Source of the DNA: an uncultured Mailhella sp.
GTDB taxonomy: Bacteria > Desulfobacterota > Desulfovibrionia > Desulfovibrionales > Desulfovibrionaceae
Direction of reading: 5' to 3'
Assembly (NCBI GenBank): GCA_944324625.1
Contig: CALUWZ010000093.1
Coordinates: 1-6,843 of the forward strand
DNA: 6,843 nt
Below the pieces are notes generated by a model that was given only the letters and a program-made list of their open reading frames with translations, ran no database searches and was not told the origin of the DNA. Every line of letters begins with the position of its first letter. Position 1 is the first letter of the stretch. The translations under genes were made by a program, and so were the position numbers. Positions 1 through 5,591 of this stretch are shown piece by piece.

Positions 1-85
1 CAAATAAAACAGATAAAGGCATATATTTCGCAAATTATGCAGCGACACATGTTTTCCGAAAAATGACAACAAAAAGGTGATGATT

Positions 86-862
86 ATGTATACAAGCGTC
101 AAAAAAATTCTCGGCCTGTGCCTTTTTCTTGCCTTCGGGCTCAGCCTTGGCTCCGCGGCCTGCGCTGTTCCTTCCGCTTATGCCGCCGACGGCGGTGCAG
201 GCATGGTATGGATACGCTCACCCTACAAAGGACATGACGACTACTACATTCCTTTCCCATCCCTGCAGATCGAATCCAAATACTTTTTCATCAAAGATCT
301 TAAGCTCGGCTTTTATCTGTACAGGGACGATATGGGCGACCATGAGCTGACCCTCGGCATTACCCCCGGCTTTACCATGTTCAATCCCGACAAAACCGAT
401 GACTACAAACTGAGCCATCTGGACAGGCGCAAAATGGCTGCCGACGCTTACCTGCAGTATCAGCGTATTTTTGAATACGGAACAGTGGGCGGCAAAATAT
501 TTATGGACGTCCTCGGCAATGCAGACGGTTTCGGTGCCGAAGTTTTTTACAAGCTGCCGATTTTCATCAACCAGTTCACCGTTACTCCGGGAGCCGGCCT
601 TGAATTTCTGAGCGGCGACAGAACCGATTATTACTACGGAATCAGCCGTGCGGAAGCCGTGCGCGCAGGCCTTCCCTATTACCATGCGGATTTCAGCCTC
701 TCTCCCTATGTTTCCGTGGAAGCAAGCCTCCTGACGGAAAACGGCTGGAATATTTTTGCCAACGCAAAATATGTTTTCCTCAGCAATGAAATCACCGACA
801 GCCCCATGGTCGGCGACGAACAGCTGCTTATGCTTTCCGTCGGAGCCATGGTAACTTTTTAG
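86..862 (+). CDS. MipA/OmpV family outer-membrane protein
   Basis: Predicted outer-membrane beta-barrel of 258 aa, the usual size for the MipA/OmpV family (MipA is the MltA-interacting scaffold in E. coli; many relatives have no known role). Residues 1-33 are a signal peptide: KK at 6-7, a Leu/Phe-rich core, and a likely signal peptidase I site after AYA (33). The mature part alternates aromatic and polar residues, as barrel strands do, and ends in Phe (VTF), the typical outer-membrane C-terminus. Family hallmarks are the early KGHDDYY stretch (48-54), YYGIS..EA..AGLP (183-197) and TDSPMVG (238-243 region). GTG77, ATG80 and ATG86 are all in frame; ATG86 is preferred because AAGGTGAT (74-81) leaves proper spacing only to that codon. 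The gene is monocistronic or the last of a unit beginning left of the window. The family assignment is fairly firm; the function is not known. Confidence 0.85.
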   Translation: MYTSVKKILGLCLFLAFGLSLGSAACAVPSAYAADGGAGMVWIRSPYKGHDDYYIPFPSLQIESKYFFIKDLKLGFYLYRDDMGDHELTLGITPGFTMFNPDKTDDYKLSHLDRRKMAADAYLQYQRIFEYGTVGGKIFMDVLGNADGFGAEVFYKLPIFINQFTVTPGAGLEFLSGDRTDYYYGISRAEAVRAGLPYYHADFSLSPYVSVEASLLTENGWNIFANAKYVFLSNEITDSPMVGDEQLLMLSVGAMVTF

Positions 863-940
863 GATAGTTAACTTACTTTAACAGCTTCCGGTTTCTGTCC
901 ATATTCAATCCCAAAATGATTTCAAAATTCATCGCAAGAT

Positions 941-973
941 GTTTCACCCTTTTGCCCGGCCAAAGGGTGAAAC
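941..973 (+). terminator. Hairpin downstream of the mipA-like gene, possible terminator
   Basis: A perfect 12-bp inverted repeat, GTTTCACCCTTT (941-952) and AAAGGGTGAAAC (962-973), encloses a 9-base loop. It lies 79 bases after the mipA-like stop codon. The following bases, GCTTTAAAT, are only weakly U-rich, so it may be a stability hairpin or a poor intrinsic terminator rather than a strong one. Confidence 0.45.
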
Positions 974-1127
974 GCTTTAAATCCAAAAGCCTGCATGCAT
1001 ACTTTTAAAACATATCATTGCTGCCAAACCGCATTTCCCAAGCAATTATAAAAAATTTTCACTTTATCTTCCTGTCATGTTTATTAACTATTAAAGTACA
1101 TCACACTTTTCTTTAAACCTGACACAG

Positions 1128-1162
1128 AAGCAGGCAATGCAAAACTGCAGCCTTGCTTTTTT
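1128..1162 (+). terminator. Intrinsic terminator-like hairpin upstream of ruvX
   Basis: The stem is built from AAGCA/TGCTT (1128-1132 with 1154-1158), GGC/GCC (1133-1135 with 1150-1152) and TGCA/TGCA (1138-1141 with 1146-1149), with small bulges and an AAAC loop. Four further T residues follow (1159-1162). It lies about 265 bases after the mipA-like gene, so it ends either readthrough from that gene or a separate short transcript. Confidence 0.5.
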
Positions 1163-1270
1163 GCAGGCAAACGTCCCTGTCACACCGATCGTGTTATAAA
1201 AAATTCAAAAACATGCCCCGGAAAAATACCCTAAAACGTTATGCAAGACTGCACCGCACAGGGAATGGAC

Positions 1271-1299
1271 TTGCCAAATAATTGGCTCTGCGATATTTT
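1271..1299 (+). promoter_or_regulatory. Candidate sigma-70 promoter for the ruvX operon
   Basis: TTGCCA (1271-1276, five of six to consensus) and TATTTT (1294-1299, four of six) are separated by exactly 17 bases. The predicted transcription start, about six or seven bases beyond the -10 box, falls at or next to the ruvX ATG (1306). The -35 box overlaps a small dyad, GCCAA-ATAA-TTGGC (1273-1286), which could be an operator. Seen by eye only. Confidence 0.4.
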
Positions 1300-1305
1300 C
1301 TCTGC

Positions 1306-1800
1306 ATGAGCACATACGAAAAATATATTGCCATAGATTACGGCGTAAAACGGGTGGGGCTTGCCGTATGCAATACGCAGACAGGCTTTGTTTTCCCCCT
1401 CTGCACACTGGACAGAAGCGTAAAAAAAACATTTTTTGAAAAATTTTCCGCTTTGGTTGACGAACAAAAACCAAGCGCCTTTATTCTCGGACTTCCGTTC
1501 CATGAGGACGGAAGCCCCTGCATTACCACAAGTCAGGTAAAAAACTTTGCAGCCTCTCTGGCAAGACGCTATCCCCAGCCCATTTTTTTTATGGAAGAAC
1601 TGCTTTCCAGTTTCGACGCAGAATGCGACATGCGCTCCCAAGGCCTGAACGCCAAAAAAATCAAACAGGCTGTCGATCAGGAAGCAGCCGTGCGGATTTT
1701 GGAATCCTTTCTGGCAAGCCCGAAAAAAATACGCTTTATCCCACGCGAAACCACACAGAAACACACTGAAGAAACAGAAAACCAAAGGACGGCGCAATGA
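1306..1800 (+). CDS. ruvX: RuvX/YqgF family pre-16S rRNA nuclease (putative Holliday junction resolvase)
   Basis: RNase H-fold protein of 164 aa. E. coli YqgF matures the 16S rRNA 5' end; the family is also annotated as a putative Holliday junction resolvase. The first strand and motif I are IAIDYGVKRVGLAV (D11). GLPFHEDGS (62-70) matches the family GLP loop, the EELLSS..AE segment (97-106) corresponds to the usual DERLTT..AE (E98), and the motif at D124 precedes an AA..ILE..L helix. The three acidic catalytic positions therefore appear present, although the usual Asp-Glu-Arg is Glu-Glu-Leu. A 28-residue polar tail (137-164) follows the domain. ATG1306 is chosen because the domain begins eight codons later; an in-frame TTG at 1282 is the only upstream alternative. 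Neither has a Shine-Dalgarno sequence. The stop codon overlaps mltG by four bases (ATGA), implying coupled translation. Confidence 0.88.
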   Translation: MSTYEKYIAIDYGVKRVGLAVCNTQTGFVFPLCTLDRSVKKTFFEKFSALVDEQKPSAFILGLPFHEDGSPCITTSQVKNFAASLARRYPQPIFFMEELLSSFDAECDMRSQGLNAKKIKQAVDQEAAVRILESFLASPKKIRFIPRETTQKHTEETENQRTAQ

Positions 1801-2861
1801 GCAAAAAACTTTCCCTGCCCCTAAAAATTATCCTCATCCTTTTCTGTTTCGGCCTTGCAGGATTCGGATACATTGCCCATAATGCATGGACCTTCGTCCA
1901 TGAACCTGCCAATCCAAAAGCGCAGGCTTTTCCCGTGGAAATCCCCAAAGGCAGTTCCCTGCAGCAGATCAGTTCTCTTTTGTACGAACAGGACATTGTC
2001 AGCAGCGCTTTCAAATTTGAACTGTATGCCCGATTCAAAAAAACAGCCCAAAACATCCAAGCAGGCACGTTTTTGCTGAGCCCCGCATGGACTCCGAAAA
2101 AAATACTGACAGAACTCACCACGGGATCGGGCATTTTATACAAAATCACCATACGCGAAGGCCTTCCGTGGTGGGAAACAGCCAAGCTTTTTGAAGAACA
2201 GGGTTACTGTACGGCGGAAGATTTCAAAGCAGTTATTTTTGACAAAGAATTTCTGGCCAAAAAAAATATCCCCTTTGAAAGCGCAGAAGGTTATCTGTAC
2301 CCCGATACGTATCTGCTGCACAGGCCCAAAACTATGGACAAGGAAACAGCCGGCAAAGTGGTGAACAGGCTTGTGGATACGTTTTACCAAAAAACAGCCT
2401 CCCTGAGAAACAGCGAAACCTATCGGGAAATTTTTCAAAATCCGAAAAAACTCAATGAACTTCTGACCTTGGCCTCCATTGTTGAAAAAGAAACCCGCCT
2501 TGAAGAAGAGCGTCCCGTCGTAGCAGGCGTATACTATAACAGACTGAAAAGAAATATGATTTTGCAGGCTGATCCCACAGTAATTTACGGGCTCGGCCAA
2601 AATTTCAAAGGACAGCTTTTAAAGAAGCATTTACAAGACGCAAAAAATCCTTACAATACCTATCAGCATGCAGGGCTTCCGCCCAGCCCCATTTGTTCCC
2701 CGTCCCTCTCTGCCATAAGAGCAAGCCTTGAGCCTGCCGAACATGACTATCTTTTTTTTGTGGCAAAAGGCACCGGGGAAGGCCACGTATTTTCCACCAA
2801 TCTGCGTGACCACAACAATGCCGTGCGTGAATACAGAAATTCCATAAGAAGAAACAAATAA
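1797..2861 (+). CDS. mltG: Endolytic murein transglycosylase MltG (YceG-like)
   Basis: Inner-membrane lytic transglycosylase of 354 aa that cleaves nascent peptidoglycan strands and so limits glycan length. A short basic N-terminus is followed by one membrane segment (about 8-27). A LysM-like part (about 44-110) contains FPVEIPKGSSLQQIS. The catalytic YceG domain follows, with the signature LASIVEKET (225-233); the Glu of IVEKE (E230) matches the catalytic residue known in E. coli MltG. Further family blocks are ERP..AGVYYNRL (238-250), MILQADPTVIYGLG (254-267), NPYNTY..AGLPPSPI (284-299) and the C-terminal DYLFFVAKGTGEGHVFS. AAAGGA (1784-1789) is spaced seven bases from the ATG. It overlaps ruvX by four bases and is followed two bases later by the exonuclease gene; ruvX-mltG neighbours are common in bacteria. 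Length and motifs are complete. Confidence 0.95.
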   Translation: MSKKLSLPLKIILILFCFGLAGFGYIAHNAWTFVHEPANPKAQAFPVEIPKGSSLQQISSLLYEQDIVSSAFKFELYARFKKTAQNIQAGTFLLSPAWTPKKILTELTTGSGILYKITIREGLPWWETAKLFEEQGYCTAEDFKAVIFDKEFLAKKNIPFESAEGYLYPDTYLLHRPKTMDKETAGKVVNRLVDTFYQKTASLRNSETYREIFQNPKKLNELLTLASIVEKETRLEEERPVVAGVYYNRLKRNMILQADPTVIYGLGQNFKGQLLKKHLQDAKNPYNTYQHAGLPPSPICSPSLSAIRASLEPAEHDYLFFVAKGTGEGHVFSTNLRDHNNAVREYRNSIRRNK

Positions 2862-2863
2862 CC

Positions 2864-3565
2864 ATGAACGAACAATTTTACGACGAAAGCAAACCGCTTT
2901 TGACCAAGGAAGAAATAAACCTTCTGCCTGCCATAAATTATGACGGAGAAATTGTGCTGGTGCGCTCCGATGAAGAGCTTTCCCTTGCCGTCAACGAACT
3001 GAAAAAAAATTCCGTTCTCGGCTTTGATACCGAAACAAGACCCAAATTCACAAAAGGAGCCATGCACCTGCCCTCTCTCATTCAGCTTGCCACTGACAAA
3101 AAAGTCTATCTTATCCAGCTGAAACACGTCACCAGCACCGAAGGCCTTGCAGAACTTTTGTCCGATGAAAACATAATCAAGGCAGGCGTTGCCATACATG
3201 AAGACTACCGCTCCCTGTCCAGAATTTTTCCTTTGGAATACCAAGGTCTTGTAGACCTTGCAAAGCTTGCCAACCAAAAAGGCCTCAAAGCCCAGGGCCT
3301 TCGCACCATAAGCGCCAATCTTCTGGGATACAAAGTCAGCAAAGGAGCGCAGTGTTCCAACTGGGCAAGCGATACCCTGAGCCATGCCCAAATCCAGTAT
3401 GCCGCCACCGATGCATGGCTCGGACTTCTGCTTTACAACAGTCTTACGCAGTTTGCCGACAGCCCGAACTATACGGAACCAAACAGCCCCAAAAAGAAAA
3501 AAAAGAAATTTCGTTTTTTCGGCAAAAAAAAATCCAAAGAAAATATTGAAGAATTGATGAATTAA
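2864..3565 (+). CDS. DEDDy 3'-5' exonuclease domain protein (RNase D / WRN-exonuclease-like)
   Basis: Single-domain DnaQ-superfamily 3'-5' exonuclease, 233 aa. The metal-binding set is complete: motif I FDTET (D55, E57), motif II AIHEDYRSL (D114), and motif III YAATDAW (Y179, D183). The Tyr four residues before the last Asp puts it in the DEDDy class. There is no HRDC domain, so it is not full RNase D; it resembles short 'exonuclease domain' proteins whose substrate (RNA or DNA 3' ends) is not settled. After the domain comes a strongly basic tail (210-226, Lys-rich), likely a nucleic-acid contact. The tail is encoded by A8 (3497-3504) and A9 (3524-3532) runs where slippage would change the last residues. 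The gene starts two bases after the mltG stop with only a weak purine-rich site, so translation is probably coupled. Confidence 0.85.
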   Translation: MNEQFYDESKPLLTKEEINLLPAINYDGEIVLVRSDEELSLAVNELKKNSVLGFDTETRPKFTKGAMHLPSLIQLATDKKVYLIQLKHVTSTEGLAELLSDENIIKAGVAIHEDYRSLSRIFPLEYQGLVDLAKLANQKGLKAQGLRTISANLLGYKVSKGAQCSNWASDTLSHAQIQYAATDAWLGLLLYNSLTQFADSPNYTEPNSPKKKKKKFRFFGKKKSKENIEELMN

Positions 3566-3645
3566 TTTAAAACTGACCTAAACTTGCACTTTGAACTGAC
3601 GAAATACTTAATAACCAATTAACCTAAAATCAAATTGAGAATGCT

Positions 3646-4173
3646 ATGAGTCAACAACTTAACTTTCAGGCAAACAATGACAACAAGCTTGTTCAGCTTG
3701 TTTCTTTCAAAGTCAGTGACGAAGAATTCGGCATTGACATTCTTCAGGTTCAGGAAATTATCCGCATGCTCCCCATTGCAATCGTGCCTTCCGCACCCAA
3801 TTTCGTGAAAGGCGTCATTGACCTGCGCGGAGAAGTCATTCCCATTATTGACATGAGAAAACGCTTTAAGCTTCCGTCCATTCCTTACAACAACGAAACA
3901 AGAATTATTGTTGTCCATACCAATGATTTTACCGTAGGATTCATTGTTGACGCCGTATGCGAAGTTATCCGCATAAAAGAATCCGCCATCGAACCCGCTC
4001 CGCCCGTACTCACCAACGTCAACGGCGACGGTTCCAACTATATCCGCGGCGTAAGCAAACTGGAAAAAGGCCTGCTTATCCTGCTTGACCTCAATAATCT
4101 CATCAGCTTGGAAATTCTGGAAGAACTCATGAACAGCGCCAAAAATACACCGTCAGCATCTTCTGCGGAATAA
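3646..4173 (+). CDS. cheW: Chemotaxis coupling protein CheW
   Basis: A stand-alone CheW domain of 175 aa that bridges chemoreceptors (MCPs) and the CheA kinase in the cytoplasmic signalling array. Diagnostic stretches are LVSFKVSDEEFGIDILQVQEI (18-38), VKGVIDLRGEVIPIIDMRKRF (54-74), the second SH3-like barrel strands TRIIVV (85-90) and VGFIVDAVCEVIRI (97-110), and YIRGVSKLEKGLLILLDL (132-149). A short polar tail (165-175) follows. GAGA at 3637-3640 serves as the binding site for ATG3646. It lies 80 bases after the exonuclease gene with no terminator between them, so it may be read from the ruvX operon, although a weak promoter in the gap cannot be excluded. A strong terminator follows. No other chemotaxis gene is in the window. 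Confidence 0.95.
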   Translation: MSQQLNFQANNDNKLVQLVSFKVSDEEFGIDILQVQEIIRMLPIAIVPSAPNFVKGVIDLRGEVIPIIDMRKRFKLPSIPYNNETRIIVVHTNDFTVGFIVDAVCEVIRIKESAIEPAPPVLTNVNGDGSNYIRGVSKLEKGLLILLDLNNLISLEILEELMNSAKNTPSASSAE

Positions 4174-4199
4174 ACATGCCGGCAAATAAAATTTCTGCA

Positions 4200-4229
4200 G
4201 GGCAATATCAAACGGTATTGCCCTTTTTT
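4200..4229 (+). terminator. Strong intrinsic terminator after cheW
   Basis: GGGCAATA (4200-4207) pairs perfectly with TATTGCCC (4216-4223) across an 8-base loop and is followed by six T residues (4224-4229). It begins 26 bases after the cheW stop codon and closes the ruvX-mltG-exonuclease-cheW unit. Confidence 0.9.
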
Positions 4230-4244
4230 CGTGCCTGAGCGGAC

Positions 4245-4273
4245 TTTACTTTTTCGCGGCTTCGGCGTATCTT
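4245..4273 (+). promoter_or_regulatory. Weak candidate promoter for the 133-aa protein gene
   Basis: TTTACT (4245-4250) and TATCTT (4268-4273) are each four of six to sigma-70 consensus and are separated by 17 bases. The position just after the cheW terminator and before an isolated gene is right. However, the predicted start near 4280 would leave a leader of only about 15 bases, beginning at the ribosome binding site. Confidence 0.25.
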
Positions 4274-4294
4274 CATAAAAAAAGGAGGGCTGCC

Positions 4295-4696
4295 ATGAGC
4301 TATTCACAATACATGGACATCGCCAACGCCGTCATGTGGGAAAGCATCAAAAACACCAATTACAACTCCCACAACACAAGCAGGGAATATAAGCCCGTTG
4401 CCTTTAATTTCACCTCCTATGCGGACAGAGCGCCCGAAACCTATATTTACCCCTATGCAGATACCTTCAATCCCTTTGTCATGATCGAAGGTTCCTATGA
4501 ATCATTCACATCCTTTGTCTATAAGCTCATTAATCCCGAAACCTATCATCCTTCCATGCTGCTTACGCCCGATCCGCAGACCAATACATTCACCATTACC
4601 AATTATGAAGCCATGCAGACCTTTCTAAGCTCACACCCTGCCATGAGCATTGACCCTGAAAATTCCTACGGCGTCATTATCAACGAAAAAGCATAA
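4295..4696 (+). CDS. Hypothetical protein, 133 aa, tyrosine-rich
   Basis: I do not recognise this protein. It is very likely real: AAAGGAGG (4281-4288) sits six bases before the ATG, the best ribosome binding site in the window, and the third-position base use (C/T-rich) matches the neighbouring genes. The product has no signal peptide, membrane segment or cysteine and only two glycines, so it is predicted to be a soluble cytoplasmic protein. It has 13 tyrosines and about eight phenylalanines. The middle (34-85) reads like alternating strand/loop with TYIYPYADTFNPF (48-60) and is followed by a Ser/Thr/Pro-rich part. It lies alone between the cheW terminator and tRNA-Leu. Function unknown; it may be lineage-restricted. 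Confidence 0.8.
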   Translation: MSYSQYMDIANAVMWESIKNTNYNSHNTSREYKPVAFNFTSYADRAPETYIYPYADTFNPFVMIEGSYESFTSFVYKLINPETYHPSMLLTPDPQTNTFTITNYEAMQTFLSSHPAMSIDPENSYGVIINEKA

Positions 4697-4836
4697 ACCG
4701 AACGGACAAAAAAATCGCACATTTTTTAAAAACAAAACTACTGCATAGTGCAATTATGCGATATTACAAACTTTTTAACTATTTTTGCCCTTACAGCCCC
4801 TCTGCAGAGTGATTATTAAAAAACATAATTTTTAAG

Positions 4837-4865
4837 TTGACAAAAGCACAGCTCTTGAATAATAT
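4837..4865 (+). promoter_or_regulatory. Consensus promoter of tRNA-Leu
   Basis: A perfect TTGACA (4837-4842) is followed after exactly 17 bases by TAATAT (4860-4865). The predicted start near 4872 leaves a 5' leader of roughly nine bases before the mature tRNA end at 4881, a normal arrangement for a single tRNA gene. Confidence 0.75.
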
Positions 4866-4880
4866 TATTTAACGATTTAT

Positions 4881-4965
4881 GCCGAAGTGGTGGAATTGGT
4901 AGACACGCTGGTTTCAGGTTCCAGTGCAGCAATGCGTAGGAGTTCGAGTCTCCTCTTCGGCACCA
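4881..4965 (+). tRNA. tRNA-Leu (anticodon CAG)
   Basis: An 85-base tRNA with encoded CCA. The acceptor GCCGAAG (4881-4887) pairs with CTTCGGC (4955-4961), followed by discriminator A and CCA (4963-4965). The D-arm has the AATTGGTAGAC loop typical of leucine tRNAs. The anticodon loop TTCAGGT (4913-4919) carries CAG at 4915-4917. The long class II variable arm (4925-4937, GCA/TGC stem) and the T-arm AGGAG-TTCGAGT-CTCCT (4938-4954) are intact. It reads CUG codons. One oddity is that the anticodon stem closes with a U-U apposition (4912 and 4920, canonical positions 31 and 39). It has its own promoter and terminator. Confidence 0.96.
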
Positions 4966-4971
4966 TTTATC

Positions 4972-5014
4972 CCAATTATTTGTCAATGAAATATTGCAAT
5001 AATTGGTTTTTTTT
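4972..5014 (+). terminator. Intrinsic terminator of tRNA-Leu
   Basis: CCAATTATT (4972-4980) pairs with AATAATTGG (4998-5006); an inner CAAT/ATTG pair extends the stem. Eight T residues follow (5007-5014), and a second run of ten T occurs at 5018-5027. It starts seven bases after the tRNA CCA end. Confidence 0.9.
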
Positions 5015-5336
5015 ATCTTTTTTTTTTGCTGATTTGGCTGTTTTACCCCAAAAAGCCCGTTTTTATAAAGTAGGGCACGACTGTGGGTCACCATTTGAGT
5101 TTTAGCGGGTCACAGATTGTTTATTTATGAGAAAATAGCCATGCAAACAGCAAGCCTAAAAATCTCCGACAATCTCCCCCAAAATATTCTCCCCAAAGCC
5201 GTTCTTGACAGCGACCTCGAAACTCCTTCTTTCACCGCTCCTTCAAAAACATTCAGCGTTCCCCAAGTTACCTTTACAAAAAAGGCAACATCTTTTATTT
5301 TCGTTATAAGTTTACGGCAAAAGAAAAAAAGTTATT
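5015..5336. other. 322-base stretch between tRNA-Leu terminator and antitoxin gene
   Basis: No confidently recognised gene. It contains a direct repeat GGGTCAC (5085-5091 and 5107-5113, 22 bases apart), a doubtful short reading frame starting at 5141, and the probable antitoxin promoter at 5273-5301. No copy of the tRNA 3' end that could mark an attachment site is visible here. Confidence 0.45.
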
Positions 5337-5392
5337 ATGGAACAAAACACAGTCAGTATCCGTATAGACAGCCAGCTGAAAAAAGATTTTGA
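5141..5392 (+). CDS. Doubtful short reading frame, possibly a gene remnant
   Basis: An 83-codon frame from ATG5141 (an in-frame ATG at 5117 is also available) with only a weak GAG as binding site. The first half (beginning MQTASLKISDNL, then Pro/Thr/Ser-rich) has C/T-rich third positions like real genes in the window. The second half runs through the probable antitoxin promoter and 56 bases into the antitoxin gene in another frame, which a genuine intact gene would rarely do. The likeliest readings are the truncated start of an old gene, or chance. No family recognised. Confidence 0.2.
   Translation: MQTASLKISDNLPQNILPKAVLDSDLETPSFTAPSKTFSVPQVTFTKKATSFIFVISLRQKKKSYYGTKHSQYPYRQPAEKRF
5273..5301 (+). 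promoter_or_regulatory. Candidate promoter of the toxin-antitoxin locus
   Basis: TTTACA (5273-5278, five of six) and TATTTT (5296-5301, four of six) are spaced by exactly 17 bases. The predicted start near 5308 gives a leader of about 29 bases to the antitoxin ATG at 5337. Antitoxins of this family usually repress their own promoter; I see no perfect operator palindrome here. Confidence 0.4.
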
Positions 5393-5591
5393 AGAGTTCT
5401 GCAATAATGTGGGCATGAACATGACCACGGCAATTTCTATTTTTGCCGAAAAAGTTATGAAAGAACAGCGTATTCCTTTTGAAATTTCAGCAGACCCGTT
5501 TTACAGTGAAGAAAATATGAAGCGTTTGCGCAAATCAAAACAGCAGATGGAACAAACCGGCGGAACAATCCATGAAGTAACCAATGATTAA
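5337..5591 (+). CDS. RelB/DinJ family antitoxin
   Basis: Type II antitoxin of 84 aa that would bind and neutralise its partner toxin and repress its own operon. The N-terminus is a ribbon-helix-helix DNA-binding fold: strand NTVSIRID (4-11), helix from about 12 to 24, turn at GMNM, second helix about 30-43. The C-terminal toxin-binding part has the family signature RIPFEISADPFYSEENM..L..S (45-67). Length is normal and the frame is intact. The binding site before ATG5337 is only A-rich. The stop codon overlaps the start of the following toxin remnant by eight bases, the usual antitoxin-first operon layout. Because that toxin is broken, this may now be an orphan antitoxin that could still counter related toxins elsewhere. 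Confidence 0.9.
   Translation: MEQNTVSIRIDSQLKKDFEEFCNNVGMNMTTAISIFAEKVMKEQRIPFEISADPFYSEENMKRLRKSKQQMEQTGGTIHEVTND

Larger units (their letters stand above)
863..1305. other. 443-base non-coding stretch between the mipA-like gene and ruvX
   Basis: No convincing coding region on either strand: the minus-strand frames here are short or are shadows of ruvX. The stretch holds a 12-bp hairpin (941-973), a second hairpin followed by a T run (1128-1162), a small dyad GCCAA-ATAA-TTGGC (1273-1286) and a promoter-like pair at 1271-1299. The two hairpins in series leave room for a short untranslated transcript around 980-1162, but I see no family signature that would name one. Confidence 0.5.

Noticed and set aside
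1..80. Open frames running from the window edge to TGA at 64-66 (frame 1) and TGA at 78-80 (frame 3), possible C-terminus of an upstream gene
   Set aside because: Two different frames are open over 20-25 codons, which is expected by chance at this length, and neither peptide is recognisable.
1282..1305. TTG1282 as the ruvX start
   Set aside because: It lies inside a small dyad, has no ribosome binding site, and the family domain begins right after ATG1306.
2747..3391. Long minus-strand frame of 214 codons opposite the exonuclease
   Set aside because: The opposite strand carries all the catalytic motifs of a DEDDy exonuclease; the minus frame has no start signal or recognisable content.
3584..3612. 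Promoter for cheW (TTGCAC with CTTAAT, 17-base spacing)
   Set aside because: Both hexamers match consensus poorly, so I could not separate it from background in this A/T-rich gap.
4816..5094. Minus-strand 92-codon reading frame across tRNA-Leu
   Set aside because: It is antisense to the tRNA and its promoter and terminator, with no coding signal of its own.
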